A stretch of DNA of 64,000 bases from Treponema sp. UBA792. GTDB lineage: Bacteria > Spirochaetota > Spirochaetia > Treponematales > Treponemataceae. The notes beneath the pieces were generated by a model. That model did not search any database. It saw only the letters and a list, made by a program, of their open reading frames with translations, and had not been told where the DNA came from. Positions 53,745 to 62,214 of this stretch are shown here, piece after piece (the first letter of the stretch is position 1; every line of letters begins with the position of its first letter). The position numbers and the translations under genes were made by a program. The stretch covers positions 1 to 64,000 of the forward strand of contig DBIW01000005.1 of assembly GCA_002296965.1 (NCBI GenBank). Reading direction: 5' to 3'.

Positions 53745-54806
53745 CTATTCCTCATCGTCAAAAAGAATTTTAATGTCAGGAGGCGTTGTGTCCTGCATTC
53801 CAAGATTGATGTCAACACCGGCCGAAATAGCATTCACCGTGGAGTATATGTTTTTGTAGGCGGCGGAAACTGTCATCTCGCTCTCGCTCCAGTCATTCTG
53901 GGCAAGGTAGGCGTTGTTCTTTACGTCAAATGCGAATTTGAAGCTGAGGCCGACGGACGGAATATAATTCGCGTGTCCCCAGCAGGCCTCGCTTATGTTG
54001 ATTTTTTCGGCGACGCTCAGGACAAGCATATCCTTCAGGGAAAACTGAAGTCCGGCATCCAGAATCAGATTCTGGAAACACGGCGTAGAAAGATCGAACG
54101 AAAATCCGAGCTTCATGATGTCATTCCTGTAAAGAAGCGCCGCGGCACCGATTCTAATCGTCGCGATTGTAGGGAATTCACTGGCGGCGGAAGAGCCGTC
54201 AACTCCGTAAAGGCTTATGTTATTGTAGTTCTTTCCGAGGTTCAGGACAGAGGCGGCCACACGGAAATCCTTGAGAATTCCCAGCTCGCCAAGTTTGTAG
54301 ACAAAGCCCACATTTCCCGAAATTCCCCAGTCAACTCCGGCACCCCAGAAAAGTCCGGCGTTCAGTCCGAGTCCGACATCAAGCCGTTCCGAAATTTCCT
54401 TTGAAAGCCCGGCCTTTATGTTGATGCTGTTTCCAAGATTCATCTCCAGGAAAGGAACCATCGTACCGTTCACATATCCGCTGAATATGTACCATTTTGA
54501 CGGAATCAGAATTCCTGTCTGAAAGGCGTTGCCGTAACGGAGAATATTCTGCTCGTTCACCGAGAACATCGCTGTATATGCGGCATTAAGCACAACACGC
54601 TGCTCTCCGGCTGTAAGGGCGGGATTCACCACAATCGAATCCGGTCCTGCGGAAAAAATTCCTCCTCCGGCGACGGATGAGGCGGCGGTAAGCGACTTGG
54701 GGCTGGAAAGCTCAAAGAAACCTTCTCCGTCAACCGGCGGATTATAGGCGCTAACCGCAGAGAATACCAAAAAAGACACCGCAACCGCGGCAATAATTTT
54801 TCTCAT
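53745..54806 (-). CDS. Outer-membrane protein, UPF0164-like
   Basis: 353 aa from the ATG at 54806 behind AGGAG; the longer frame to 54896 spans a hairpin and is not supported. Signal peptide MRKIIAAVAVSFLVFSAVSA. The body has many amphipathic beta-strands with Gly and aromatic residues and a short conserved opening (SLTAASSVAGGGIFSAGPDSIVVNPAL), resembling PorV/UPF0164-type treponemal outer-membrane proteins. The gene is tightly linked to the Ig/OmpA gene, which uses the GAGGAATAG at its 3' end as ribosome-binding site. Probably a barrel; role unknown. Confidence 0.8.
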   Translation of the reverse strand: MRKIIAAVAVSFLVFSAVSAYNPPVDGEGFFELSSPKSLTAASSVAGGGIFSAGPDSIVVNPALTAGEQRVVLNAAYTAMFSVNEQNILRYGNAFQTGILIPSKWYIFSGYVNGTMVPFLEMNLGNSINIKAGLSKEISERLDVGLGLNAGLFWGAGVDWGISGNVGFVYKLGELGILKDFRVAASVLNLGKNYNNISLYGVDGSSAASEFPTIATIRIGAAALLYRNDIMKLGFSFDLSTPCFQNLILDAGLQFSLKDMLVLSVAEKINISEACWGHANYIPSVGLSFKFAFDVKNNAYLAQNDWSESEMTVSAAYKNIYSTVNAISAGVDINLGMQDTTPPDIKILFDDEE

Positions 54807-54851
54807 TCTGCATATCTCCTGAATTTCTGTTTGATATGATTTTCGGAACAA

Positions 54852-54883
54852 GTTCTGACATTTTTTATACAAAATGTCAGAAC
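54852..54883. promoter_or_regulatory. Perfect 13-bp hairpin between malQ and the outer-membrane gene
   Basis: GTTCTGACATTTT (54852-54864) and AAAATGTCAGAAC (54871-54883) with a 6-nt loop; weaker pairing extends outward. It lies after malQ and 46 bp before the next start. No clear T-run follows on the minus strand. It is either a malQ terminator or a leader hairpin of the outer-membrane gene. Confidence 0.5.
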
Positions 54884-54957
54884 TCCGGAAAAACAACTGC
54901 CGCGATTATATATAAATTTTCTGTTTTGTTCTATAAAAGAAGTATTCTGCCGGAATT

Positions 54958-56451
54958 TCAGGCCTCACGCCCATAAAGAACTGTATTCGAGCGCAGAAAT
55001 TCTCCGGTTCTGCCGTCAATCTGACCTTCCACGGCGCGCCACTTCCAGTTGTCTCCAAGCGTTGACGGCGTGTTCATTCGCGCCTCAGCCCCAAGTCCAA
55101 GAAGATCCTGCATGGTCAGAATGCAGGTGTTCGCCACGGACTCCATTGCCGTCAGCATCATCTCCTGGGGAAGATGTTTTCTGTCCGTCCGAAGATAGGA
55201 TTCCGCAAATTCAAGATCGGCGGCGGAACAGTCACCCATCCAGCCCAGAAGCGTCGTGTTGTCATGCGTTCCCGTGTAGACCACGCAGTTTCTTGTGTAG
55301 CAGTACGGAAGATACCCGGTCGCAGGATCCCTTGAGTCAAATGCGAACTGAAGCACCTTCATTCCCGGAAAACCGACATCCGAAAGAAGCCTGCGGACAC
55401 TGTCGGTCAGAAATCCCAGATCCTCGGCGATAATCGGAAGCTCACCGTAAGTCCTCTTTATCTCGTCAAAAAGTGCGGTTCCCGGACCCTTCCGCCAGAG
55501 TCCGTTCTTTGCGTCATGAAAACCCGCAGGAATACAGTAATACGAATCGAAGCCACGGAAATGGTCAATCCGCAGGACATCGTAGTTTTTAAGGCTCATC
55601 TCAAGGCGTTTCTTCCACCAGGCGTAACCGTCTTTTTTCATGAATTCCCAGTTGTAGACGGGATTTCCCCAAAGCTGACCATCCGCGGAGAATCCGTCCG
55701 GAGGACAGCCCGCAACCTCGACGGGTCTGTAGTTTTCGTCCAGGCAGAACTGGTCGGGATTTGACCATACGTCCGCGCTGTCGGCAGCCACATAAATCGG
55801 AATGTCGCCGATGATTTTTATTCCGTTTTCGTTGGCATATTTTTTGAGCGCGCCGTACTGCCTGAAAAACAGGAACTGAAGCATCTTGTGATATTCAATC
55901 CGGTCAGCGCATTTTTGCCTCCAGAATTCCATCGCATCCGGAACACGCCGCCGGATTCCGTCCTCCCAGCGGTCAAAAGAGACTCCGCCGTGGGCATCCT
56001 TCACCGCCATAAAGAGCGAATAATCGTCCAGCCAGAAGGCATTCTCCGCACAGAATTCTGCGAATCCGGACGGAATGTTTTTCCTGAAATTCCCGAAAAT
56101 CTTCTCAAAAATCCGGCTGCGCCCCGTATAAAGAATTCCGTAATCTACATAAGCATCCGAACCGCCCCAGCGGACATTTGCGTAATCGGACTCCGATATA
56201 AGTCCGTCACTTTCGAGAAGCTCAAAATCAATGAAATATGGATTTCCTGCAAAAGTGGAGAAACTCTGATACGGAGAATCACCATAGCTTGTCGGTCCGA
56301 TCGGAAGAATCTGCCAATAAGTCTGGGCGGCGTTTTTCAGAAAATCCACAAAGGAATAAGCATGACGGCCCATTGTTCCGATTCCTGTTTTTCCGGGCAG
56401 AGATGAGATGTGCATAAGAACTCCGCCCGCCCGTTTATCAAGTAAAGACAT
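54958..56451 (-). CDS. malQ: 4-alpha-glucanotransferase (amylomaltase)
   Basis: 497 aa (ATG at 56451, GGAG upstream). GH77 family: GVLMHISSLPGKTGIGTMG at the start, WQILPIGPTSYGDSPYQSFS, VLRIDHFRGFDSYY (nucleophile Asp), IIAEDLGFLT (acid/base Glu) and TGTHDNTTLLGW (third Asp). It disproportionates maltodextrins in the cytoplasm. Last gene of the MalEFG-LacI-MalQ operon, which identifies maltodextrin as the probable transport substrate. Confidence 0.96.
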   Translation of the reverse strand: MSLLDKRAGGVLMHISSLPGKTGIGTMGRHAYSFVDFLKNAAQTYWQILPIGPTSYGDSPYQSFSTFAGNPYFIDFELLESDGLISESDYANVRWGGSDAYVDYGILYTGRSRIFEKIFGNFRKNIPSGFAEFCAENAFWLDDYSLFMAVKDAHGGVSFDRWEDGIRRRVPDAMEFWRQKCADRIEYHKMLQFLFFRQYGALKKYANENGIKIIGDIPIYVAADSADVWSNPDQFCLDENYRPVEVAGCPPDGFSADGQLWGNPVYNWEFMKKDGYAWWKKRLEMSLKNYDVLRIDHFRGFDSYYCIPAGFHDAKNGLWRKGPGTALFDEIKRTYGELPIIAEDLGFLTDSVRRLLSDVGFPGMKVLQFAFDSRDPATGYLPYCYTRNCVVYTGTHDNTTLLGWMGDCSAADLEFAESYLRTDRKHLPQEMMLTAMESVANTCILTMQDLLGLGAEARMNTPSTLGDNWKWRAVEGQIDGRTGEFLRSNTVLYGREA

Positions 56452-56470
56452 AAGAGACTCCAAAATCAGT

Positions 56471-57481
56471 TCAAATTTTATTCAGATTCCTGACGCTCTC
56501 TCCGGAAACAAAACCGAAAGGAATCAGCTTATGCTCCGGAGGGCTGTTTTTTTCTATGCTGCCGAGAAGCACCGCAAGCCCTTCGGAGGCAAGCTGCTCC
56601 TCATCCTGCTTTATGGTCGTAATGCGCGGGCAGAAATATCCGGCTATGGAAAGTCCGTCAAATCCGACAATCGAAATGTCATCGGGAATTCTGCGGCCAG
56701 AATCCTGAATCCAGCGGCACGCGCCGATTGCCATGGCGTCGGACATGGTAAAAACGGCGGTAAGCTCCGGATTCCTCTCAAGAAGAATTTCCGCCGCCTC
56801 GGCGCCTCCGTCAAAAGAATATTTTGAAATCTGATACGCCGAATCAAAATCGAACGGAATTCCCGCCTCGTCCATCGCCTTGCGGAAACCGTTGTACCGG
56901 ATGACAGAAAGGTCTGATGTCATTCCTCCTCCGATAACGCCGATTTTTCTGTGGCCGTTCTGAATCAGATGCCTTGCCGAAAAATACGCCGCCTCAAAGT
57001 TGTCGATACTGACGCTCGAAAGGAACCGGTTCACCGAAGGCTCCGCCTGATTCGAAATCAGCACGCTCGGAACATGAACTTTCTCGAATTCGCCCGAAAG
57101 CCTGTCGGAGCATCCTCCCAGAAAAATGATTCCGAGAGGCTTCTGCTCAAAATAAATTCTTGTGGCGTTCGCTCCTTCGTTGTCGTTCTCGTCAAGAATA
57201 ACGACATTGGCATTGTAAGGAAGCGGCTCCAGTTTTTTCTGGATTTTCTCCAGAAGACTGTTAAGAAGCGTGCTCGAAGTTCCTTTTACGATAATCACAA
57301 GATTCCTGCGCTCCTGCGCCTTGAGCTGCCTTGCATTCGTGTTCAGCACAAAACCATGCTTCTCCACCACCGCCATGACTTTTGCACGTGTCTTCTCGCT
57401 CACATCGGGATGGTTGTTCAGAACCCTCGAAACAGTCCCGATTGCGCATCCGCATTCCTTAGCAATGTCCTTAATTGTCAT
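56471..57481 (-). CDS. LacI-family transcriptional regulator
   Basis: 336 aa from the ATG at 57481; the frame open to 57733 upstream overlaps the permease gene and is rejected. The N-terminal helix-turn-helix MTIKDIAKECGCAIGTVSRVLNNHPDVSEKTR is unmistakable. The periplasmic-binding-protein-like ligand domain follows, ending ITTIKQDEEQLASEGLAVLLG. Encoded within the maltodextrin ABC operon, it probably represses that operon through the three CG-centred palindromes at 60743-60779 and releases them on binding a sugar. Confidence 0.95.
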   Translation of the reverse strand: MTIKDIAKECGCAIGTVSRVLNNHPDVSEKTRAKVMAVVEKHGFVLNTNARQLKAQERRNLVIIVKGTSSTLLNSLLEKIQKKLEPLPYNANVVILDENDNEGANATRIYFEQKPLGIIFLGGCSDRLSGEFEKVHVPSVLISNQAEPSVNRFLSSVSIDNFEAAYFSARHLIQNGHRKIGVIGGGMTSDLSVIRYNGFRKAMDEAGIPFDFDSAYQISKYSFDGGAEAAEILLERNPELTAVFTMSDAMAIGACRWIQDSGRRIPDDISIVGFDGLSIAGYFCPRITTIKQDEEQLASEGLAVLLGSIEKNSPPEHKLIPFGFVSGESVRNLNKI

Positions 57482-57510
57482 ATTCCACCCGAAATCCTGT
57501 GTCCGCCGTT

Positions 57511-58356
57511 CTAGCCCTTCACCGCTCCGGCTATAACACCCTTGATGATATATTTCTGCGAGCTGATGTAGAAAATCACAATCGGAATAATTGAGAGAAC
57601 CAGCATCGCCATGAATCCGCCGTAATCCGTTGAGCCGTAAGCTCCCTGCATCGCAAGTTGAATCGCGACAGGAACAGTCTTGTGGTCGGAGCCGAGAATC
57701 AGATAAGGCAGAAGATAGTCGTTCCAGACCCACATCGCATTCAGAATCGCGACCGTAATCGCCGTCGGCTTGAGCATCGGCAGAACAATCATAAAGAAAG
57801 TCTGAAGCGGAGTACAGCCGTCAATTGTGGCGGCCTCCTCGACTTCAACCGGCACTCCTTTCACGAAACCTGAGAACATGAACACCGAAAGTCCTGCTCC
57901 GAATCCAAGATACACAAGCACGATTCCAAAAACATTGTCAAAGTAAAGCGAAGTGACCATAAAAGTCATCGTGTACATGACCATCTGGAACGGAACTATC
58001 ATACTGAAAACAAAGACATAATACAGCACCTTTGTTAGTCTGTTTTTTACGCGGACAAGATACCAGGCCGTCATCGATGTGCAGACTATAATCAGAAGCA
58101 CGGAGAATACGCTGATAAAGGCCGAGCGCAGAAACGCCATAAAGAAGCCGGAAGTGGTAAGTCCGTTCACGTAGTTCTCGAATCCGACGAACATATCTCC
58201 TGCAGGCCAGGCGAACGGATTCACGGAGACATACAGACGCGACTTGAACGAATTCATCAGAACCAGAAGAATCGGGAAGATGAAAACAACGGTCAGAACA
58301 ACAAGAATTCCGAACGTGACGATATTTCCTACAGTTTTTTCCTGTCTAGTTTTCAT
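57511..58356 (-). CDS. ABC sugar permease, MalG type
   Basis: 281 aa, six hydrophobic segments. EAA loop VPVEVEEAATIDGCTPLQTFF and the ending YIISQKYIIKGVIAGAVKG-like (QKYIIKGVIAGAVKG) identify the second CUT1 permease. Its start overlaps the MalF-type gene by 4 bp (ATGA). Works with the preceding permease and the binding protein; a shared ATPase is encoded elsewhere. Confidence 0.94.
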   Translation of the reverse strand: MKTRQEKTVGNIVTFGILVVLTVVFIFPILLVLMNSFKSRLYVSVNPFAWPAGDMFVGFENYVNGLTTSGFFMAFLRSAFISVFSVLLIIVCTSMTAWYLVRVKNRLTKVLYYVFVFSMIVPFQMVMYTMTFMVTSLYFDNVFGIVLVYLGFGAGLSVFMFSGFVKGVPVEVEEAATIDGCTPLQTFFMIVLPMLKPTAITVAILNAMWVWNDYLLPYLILGSDHKTVPVAIQLAMQGAYGSTDYGGFMAMLVLSIIPIVIFYISSQKYIIKGVIAGAVKG

Positions 58357-59219
58357 TGTTCAATCTCCTTTTTGCCGGTAGCCTTCAGCTGGATGAACGC
58401 GAGAACGGCCACAATAATGAAGAAAACAACGGCCTTTGCCTGGGCGACACCGTGCCAGTTGGCGTTCCTGTTGTAGAAAGTCTGGTAAATGTTCAATGCG
58501 AGCATCTCCGTCGTCTTTTCCGGAGCGCCGGCAGTAAGCGCGAGGTTCTGGTCGAACATCTTGAACGAATTTGAAAGCGTAAGGAACATACAGATTGTGA
58601 TTGACGGCATGACCATCGGAATCTTAATCTTGAAGAGAATTCCAAGCGGAGAAGCTCCGTCTATCTGGGCGGCCTCGATAAGGTCACTGGGAATATTCTG
58701 AAGCCCGGCGATGTAAATCACCATCATATAACCTATCAGCTGCCAGTTTGTAAGAATCACCAGTCCCCAGAAACCGTACTGCGTCTTGAACGAGATGTCA
58801 GCTCCGACGGCGCGCAGCAGAACACCGTTAATCAGAAGATTCCAGATGTAGCCAAGGACGATTCCTCCGATAAGATTCGGCATGAAGAAAACGGAGCGGA
58901 AGAAATTCGTGCCGTGAATTCCCTTTGTCAGAAGCAGCGCCAGCGCAAACGCAAACACATTCACGGTCACGATTGATACTACCGTAAAAAGCGATGTGAA
59001 TCCCAAGGCATGAAGAAATTCGTTGTCCACAGTGAATGCCTTGACATAATTGCTGAATCCGACAAAGTCAGTAATATCTGTTACGGTTGTGAATTTCGTG
59101 AACGACAGCCCGATTCCCATAAGAAAGGGAACCGCAAAAAACAAAATGAAACAGACGAGTGTCGGCAGAACGAATATCGGAAAATACTTTTTTATTGGAT
59201 TGTTATCCTTTGTTTTCAT
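58353..59219 (-). CDS. ABC sugar permease, MalF type
   Basis: 288 aa from the ATG at 59219 with GGAGGAAAAG; the frame open to 59327 upstream runs through a terminator-like hairpin. Six membrane segments and the EAA loop IPSDLIEAAQIDGASPLGILFKI. A 164-bp gap with two hairpins separates it from the binding-protein gene. Confidence 0.94.
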   Translation of the reverse strand: MKTKDNNPIKKYFPIFVLPTLVCFILFFAVPFLMGIGLSFTKFTTVTDITDFVGFSNYVKAFTVDNEFLHALGFTSLFTVVSIVTVNVFAFALALLLTKGIHGTNFFRSVFFMPNLIGGIVLGYIWNLLINGVLLRAVGADISFKTQYGFWGLVILTNWQLIGYMMVIYIAGLQNIPSDLIEAAQIDGASPLGILFKIKIPMVMPSITICMFLTLSNSFKMFDQNLALTAGAPEKTTEMLALNIYQTFYNRNANWHGVAQAKAVVFFIIVAVLAFIQLKATGKKEIEQ

Positions 59220-59249
59220 GCTTTTCCTCCAGCAATAGTACAAAATCTT

Positions 59250-59318
59250 ACGAAAAAGGACGGATTCCGCGGATTTCAGGCAGAACACGCAGTCACATAC
59301 ACCGCAGAACCGTCCTTT
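59250..59318 (-). terminator. Attenuating terminator between binding protein and permeases
   Basis: On the minus strand AAAGGACGG (59318-59310) pairs with CCGTCCTTT (59263-59255), extended by an 8-bp inner stem with one mismatch; TTTTTCG follows. It sits between the binding-protein stop and the MalF start, so it would let only part of the transcripts continue. Confidence 0.7.
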
Positions 59319-59349
59319 CAGACACATTTCACAGAATCCAGAGGCGCAT

Positions 59350-59376
59350 ATTCCGGAGAAACACGCCGTCCGGAAT
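59350..59376. repeat. Hairpin after the binding-protein gene
   Basis: ATTCCGGA (59350-59357) and TCCGGAAT (59369-59376), perfect 8-bp arms around 11 nt, starting 8 bp past the stop. Could protect the binding-protein mRNA end. Confidence 0.5.
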
Positions 59377-59383
59377 CACGCGG

Positions 59384-60697
59384 CTACATCTCGCTTTCCT
59401 TTGCCCAGTCGGAGACCACACCGGCCTTGACCTCGTCCCAACTCTTTGAGCCCTGAGCGTAGCGGAGCAGGGAAGCTCCGAAGTTGTCCTTGAAAGTCTG
59501 TGACGGGAACAGGGTGAAGTTCCATGCGACGGAAGTGATTCCCGGCTTTGACATCCAGTTGGAAATCTCAACGGCAAGCGGATCTGTCGGTCTCTCGTCG
59601 GCGGAGAATGTGTCGAACGGAGCGATGAATCCGAGCTTGTTGGTGACATAATCCTTTCCAGTCTTTGACGAATACAGCCAGTAGATGAAGTCGGCGGTAG
59701 CCTGCTGGTCAGCCTTTTTGGCCTTTTTGTTGATGCAGTAGAAATTCTCCGTTCCGATGCAGAGTCCCTGAGACTCCTCGCCATCAACTCCTGTATAAAT
59801 CGGAAGATATTTTACGTTCTCAGCCTTAACCTTGTTGCCTGAAACTCCGGAAATCTGTCCCCATGCCCAGTTTCCGTTCTGAACCATGGCGCACTCCTCA
59901 AGAGCGAATTCCGCCATTGAATTGTCAACGGTCTTTACACCGACGTTCTTCGCAGGAATCACGGAATCATTCAGATAAAGGTCAAAGATGTTCTTGAATT
60001 CCTTGTCGTACCGGAACGTGATTTTCTTTGTGGCATCAGAGGCAAGGTCAACCTTGTTGTTCTTGAATTCATAGTAAACCGGAAGATTCGCAAGATGGGT
60101 CTGCCATCTCCAGTCCTCGCCCGCCTTCAGAGAGGTCGAGGCGAAAACACCCTTGATTCCAAGAGCCTCCGCATTTTTCTGCATATCATCGGCAACTTCC
60201 TTGAGCGCGGCGAAATTCTTCACCTCGTCCATGCTGCTGTATTTTACGGCCTTGTTCGGAAGCGCGAAATACTTGTCTGTAATCGCCTTGTTGTAGATGA
60301 TTCCGTAGCCTTCCACGACATAAGGAATTCCGTAGACTTTTCCGCCGGACGTAACGGCAAGCGATTTGTCCGAAAGATGTTTGTAAAGCTCCGTTCCGGA
60401 AAGATCGGCGCAGTAGTTCTTCCAGTTGGCATATCCACGCGGACCGTTAATCTGGAAAAGCGTCGGAGCCTGCTTTGTAGCCATCTTTGAAGTAAGCGTC
60501 GACTCGTAGGCGTTGTTCGCGGCCGTCTCGACAATCACCTTGACTCCGGTCTCTTTCTCGTAAGCCGCAGCCAGCTCCTGATAGATGGAAGCAACTTCCG
60601 GCTTGAAATTCAGGTAACGGACCTGACCCTTTTTCGCCGCGAACATTGAAGTCACGGCCGCCAGCATAAAGCATGTGCCCAAAATAATTTTTTTCAT
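59384..60697 (-). CDS. ABC sugar-binding protein, MalE/MsmE-like
   Basis: 437 aa. Signal peptide MKKIILGTCFMLAAVTSMFA; no convincing lipobox Cys at the cleavage site, so it may be periplasmic and soluble, unlike the lipoprotein at 6272-7918. The mature part is a family-1 solute-binding protein (VRYLNFKPEVASIYQELAAAYEKETGVKV; GNWAWGQISG). First gene of the maltodextrin-type operon, ahead of two permeases, LacI regulator and MalQ. TTTCCTCC before the ATG is a strong site (AGGAGGAAA). Confidence 0.93.
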   Translation of the reverse strand: MKKIILGTCFMLAAVTSMFAAKKGQVRYLNFKPEVASIYQELAAAYEKETGVKVIVETAANNAYESTLTSKMATKQAPTLFQINGPRGYANWKNYCADLSGTELYKHLSDKSLAVTSGGKVYGIPYVVEGYGIIYNKAITDKYFALPNKAVKYSSMDEVKNFAALKEVADDMQKNAEALGIKGVFASTSLKAGEDWRWQTHLANLPVYYEFKNNKVDLASDATKKITFRYDKEFKNIFDLYLNDSVIPAKNVGVKTVDNSMAEFALEECAMVQNGNWAWGQISGVSGNKVKAENVKYLPIYTGVDGEESQGLCIGTENFYCINKKAKKADQQATADFIYWLYSSKTGKDYVTNKLGFIAPFDTFSADERPTDPLAVEISNWMSKPGITSVAWNFTLFPSQTFKDNFGASLLRYAQGSKSWDEVKAGVVSDWAKESEM

Positions 60698-60742
60698 TTT
60701 TTCCTCCTGATGAAAAAATTCTGAAAATTAGTTTTGATTTTC

Positions 60743-60779
60743 GGAAACGTTTCTGATAACGTTACTGGAAACGTTTCCA
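60743..60779. promoter_or_regulatory. Three phased CG-centred operators
   Basis: GAAACGTTTC (60744-60753), TAACGTTA (60757-60764) and TGGAAACGTTTCCA (60766-60779) are palindromes whose CG centres lie at 60748/49, 60760/61 and 60772/73, i.e. exactly 12 bp apart. They fill the region just downstream of the predicted start site. AACGTT-centred sites are typical LacI/GalR-family operators. Confidence 0.75.
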
Positions 60780-60789
60780 ACTAAGCATT

Positions 60790-60818
60790 ATGATACATCG
60801 TGTTTTTCGTGCTGTCAA
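60790..60818 (-). promoter_or_regulatory. Promoter of the MalEFG-like operon
   Basis: On the minus strand TTGACA (60818-60813), 17-nt spacer, TATCAT (60795-60790). The expected start near 60783 puts the triple operator at about +4 to +40. Confidence 0.7.
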
Positions 60819-60929
60819 TTTTTTTTTCAGAATTTTTGAATTTTTTTTCAGTTCCCGGCGGCAGAACACGGAAATCGCGGCGGATTCCCTCTCCGGCTGA
60901 CGCATATCCCTTCTGCGGCCCGAATTTCC

Positions 60930-60958
60930 TTGCGGTTTGCGTTCCGTTCAGTTATAGT
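60930..60958 (+). promoter_or_regulatory. Predicted hflX promoter
   Basis: TTGCGG (60930-60935), 17-nt spacer, TATAGT (60953-60958). The ATG at 60966 is 7 nt after the -10 box, so the transcript may be leaderless. Confidence 0.45.
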
Positions 60959-60965
60959 ATCTGAT

Positions 60966-62213
60966 ATGGTTGAAGTTGAAAAAGAAATGCAGAAAATTCC
61001 GCGCGCCCTGCTTGTCGGCGAACCGGGAAATGACCTTCAGGAACTGAAGGGGCTTGTCCACACGCTCGGACTTGATGTGATTCAGCGTCTCACGCTCAGC
61101 AGGCTCGAAATTCATCCGGCCTACGGGATGGGCAAAGGAAAGGCGCAGGAAATCAGCGACCTTGCTCACGAGATTGAGGCGGACTGCATAATATTCGATT
61201 TTAACATAGAACCGACAAAACAGAGAAACTGGGAAAAGCTGACCGGAATTTCTGTTTTTGACCGGCAGGAAGTGATAATAAGAATTTTCGCGCAGCGCGC
61301 CCAGACCAGGGAGGCGGTTCTTCAAGTGGAACTTGCGCGGCTTACATATTCACTTCCAAGGCTGGCGCACATGAACAACGACTTTTCGCGGCAGCGCGGC
61401 GGAAGCTACGGCGCAAAAGGTTCGGGCGAAACCCAGCTTGAGCTTGACCAGCGGCGCATAAGAGAACGCATAGCGCAGACAAAACATGAACTTGCGGAAA
61501 TCGAGTTGAACCGGATGACGCAGCGCAAACAGCGCGGAAAAATTCCGTCATGCGCGCTTGTCGGCTACACGAATGCCGGAAAATCAAGTCTTCTGAACGC
61601 GCTCACTGGAGCGGACGCATTTGTGGAGAACAAGCTTTTCGCCACGCTGGATCCGTTGACAAGAAAACTTCCGCTGAACGAAAGCGCAGGCGTACTCATC
61701 ACGGATACAGTAGGATTCATCAGCAACCTTCCGCACAGCCTGATTGACGCATTCAAATCCACGCTGGAGGAGGCGGTACAGGCGGATCTGCTGCTGATTG
61801 TTCTGGACGCTTCAGACTCCAACGCGCTTTCCCAATACGGGACCGTCTGCTCCGTACTTGAGGATATTGGCGCCGACAAAAATCCGCGGATTATCCTGCT
61901 GAACAAAACCGACATCGCAGACGAGACAGGAAGCATAACCGCATTGCGCGCCAGATTTCCAGATGCGGTCTGCATAAGCGCAAAAGAACAGAAAGGATTC
62001 GAGGATTTAAAGGAAAAAATCTACGAAACGATTTTCGGCGACATATCGGACTATATTGTTCCGGCCAGCCAGAACATTCTGATTACCGAACTCAGAAAAG
62101 CCGGCTGCATCCAGTCGGAGTCATGGATGGATGACGGCGTGCATATAACGGCAAGGGCAACAGGAAGGCTTCTCGCCCTGCTCTCCCCGTACAGAACGGA
62201 GACGACGGAATAA
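60966..62213 (+). CDS. hflX: Ribosome-associated GTPase HflX
   Basis: 415 aa from the ATG at 60966; no Shine-Dalgarno sequence, and an ATG 7 codons later is a possible alternative. The N-terminal HflX domain (IHPAYGMGKGKAQEI; FDFNIEPTKQRNWEKLTG; SYGAKGSGETQLELDQRRIRERI) precedes the G domain: G1 GYTNAGKSSLLN, G3 DTVGF and G4 NKTD. HflX rescues or splits stalled or hibernating 70S ribosomes. The FliL-like gene follows after 1 bp. Confidence 0.95.
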   Translation: MVEVEKEMQKIPRALLVGEPGNDLQELKGLVHTLGLDVIQRLTLSRLEIHPAYGMGKGKAQEISDLAHEIEADCIIFDFNIEPTKQRNWEKLTGISVFDRQEVIIRIFAQRAQTREAVLQVELARLTYSLPRLAHMNNDFSRQRGGSYGAKGSGETQLELDQRRIRERIAQTKHELAEIELNRMTQRKQRGKIPSCALVGYTNAGKSSLLNALTGADAFVENKLFATLDPLTRKLPLNESAGVLITDTVGFISNLPHSLIDAFKSTLEEAVQADLLLIVLDASDSNALSQYGTVCSVLEDIGADKNPRIILLNKTDIADETGSITALRARFPDAVCISAKEQKGFEDLKEKIYETIFGDISDYIVPASQNILITELRKAGCIQSESWMDDGVHITARATGRLLALLSPYRTETTE

Positions 62214-62214
62214 A

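Noticed and set aside
53676-54404. 242-codon open frame on the plus strand
   Set aside because: Antisense to the outer-membrane protein gene with its clear signal peptide; no ribosome-binding site.
57482-57733. N-terminal extension of the LacI regulator
   Set aside because: The extension overlaps the upstream permease and has no DNA-binding or other motif; the helix-turn-helix starts at the ATG at 57481.
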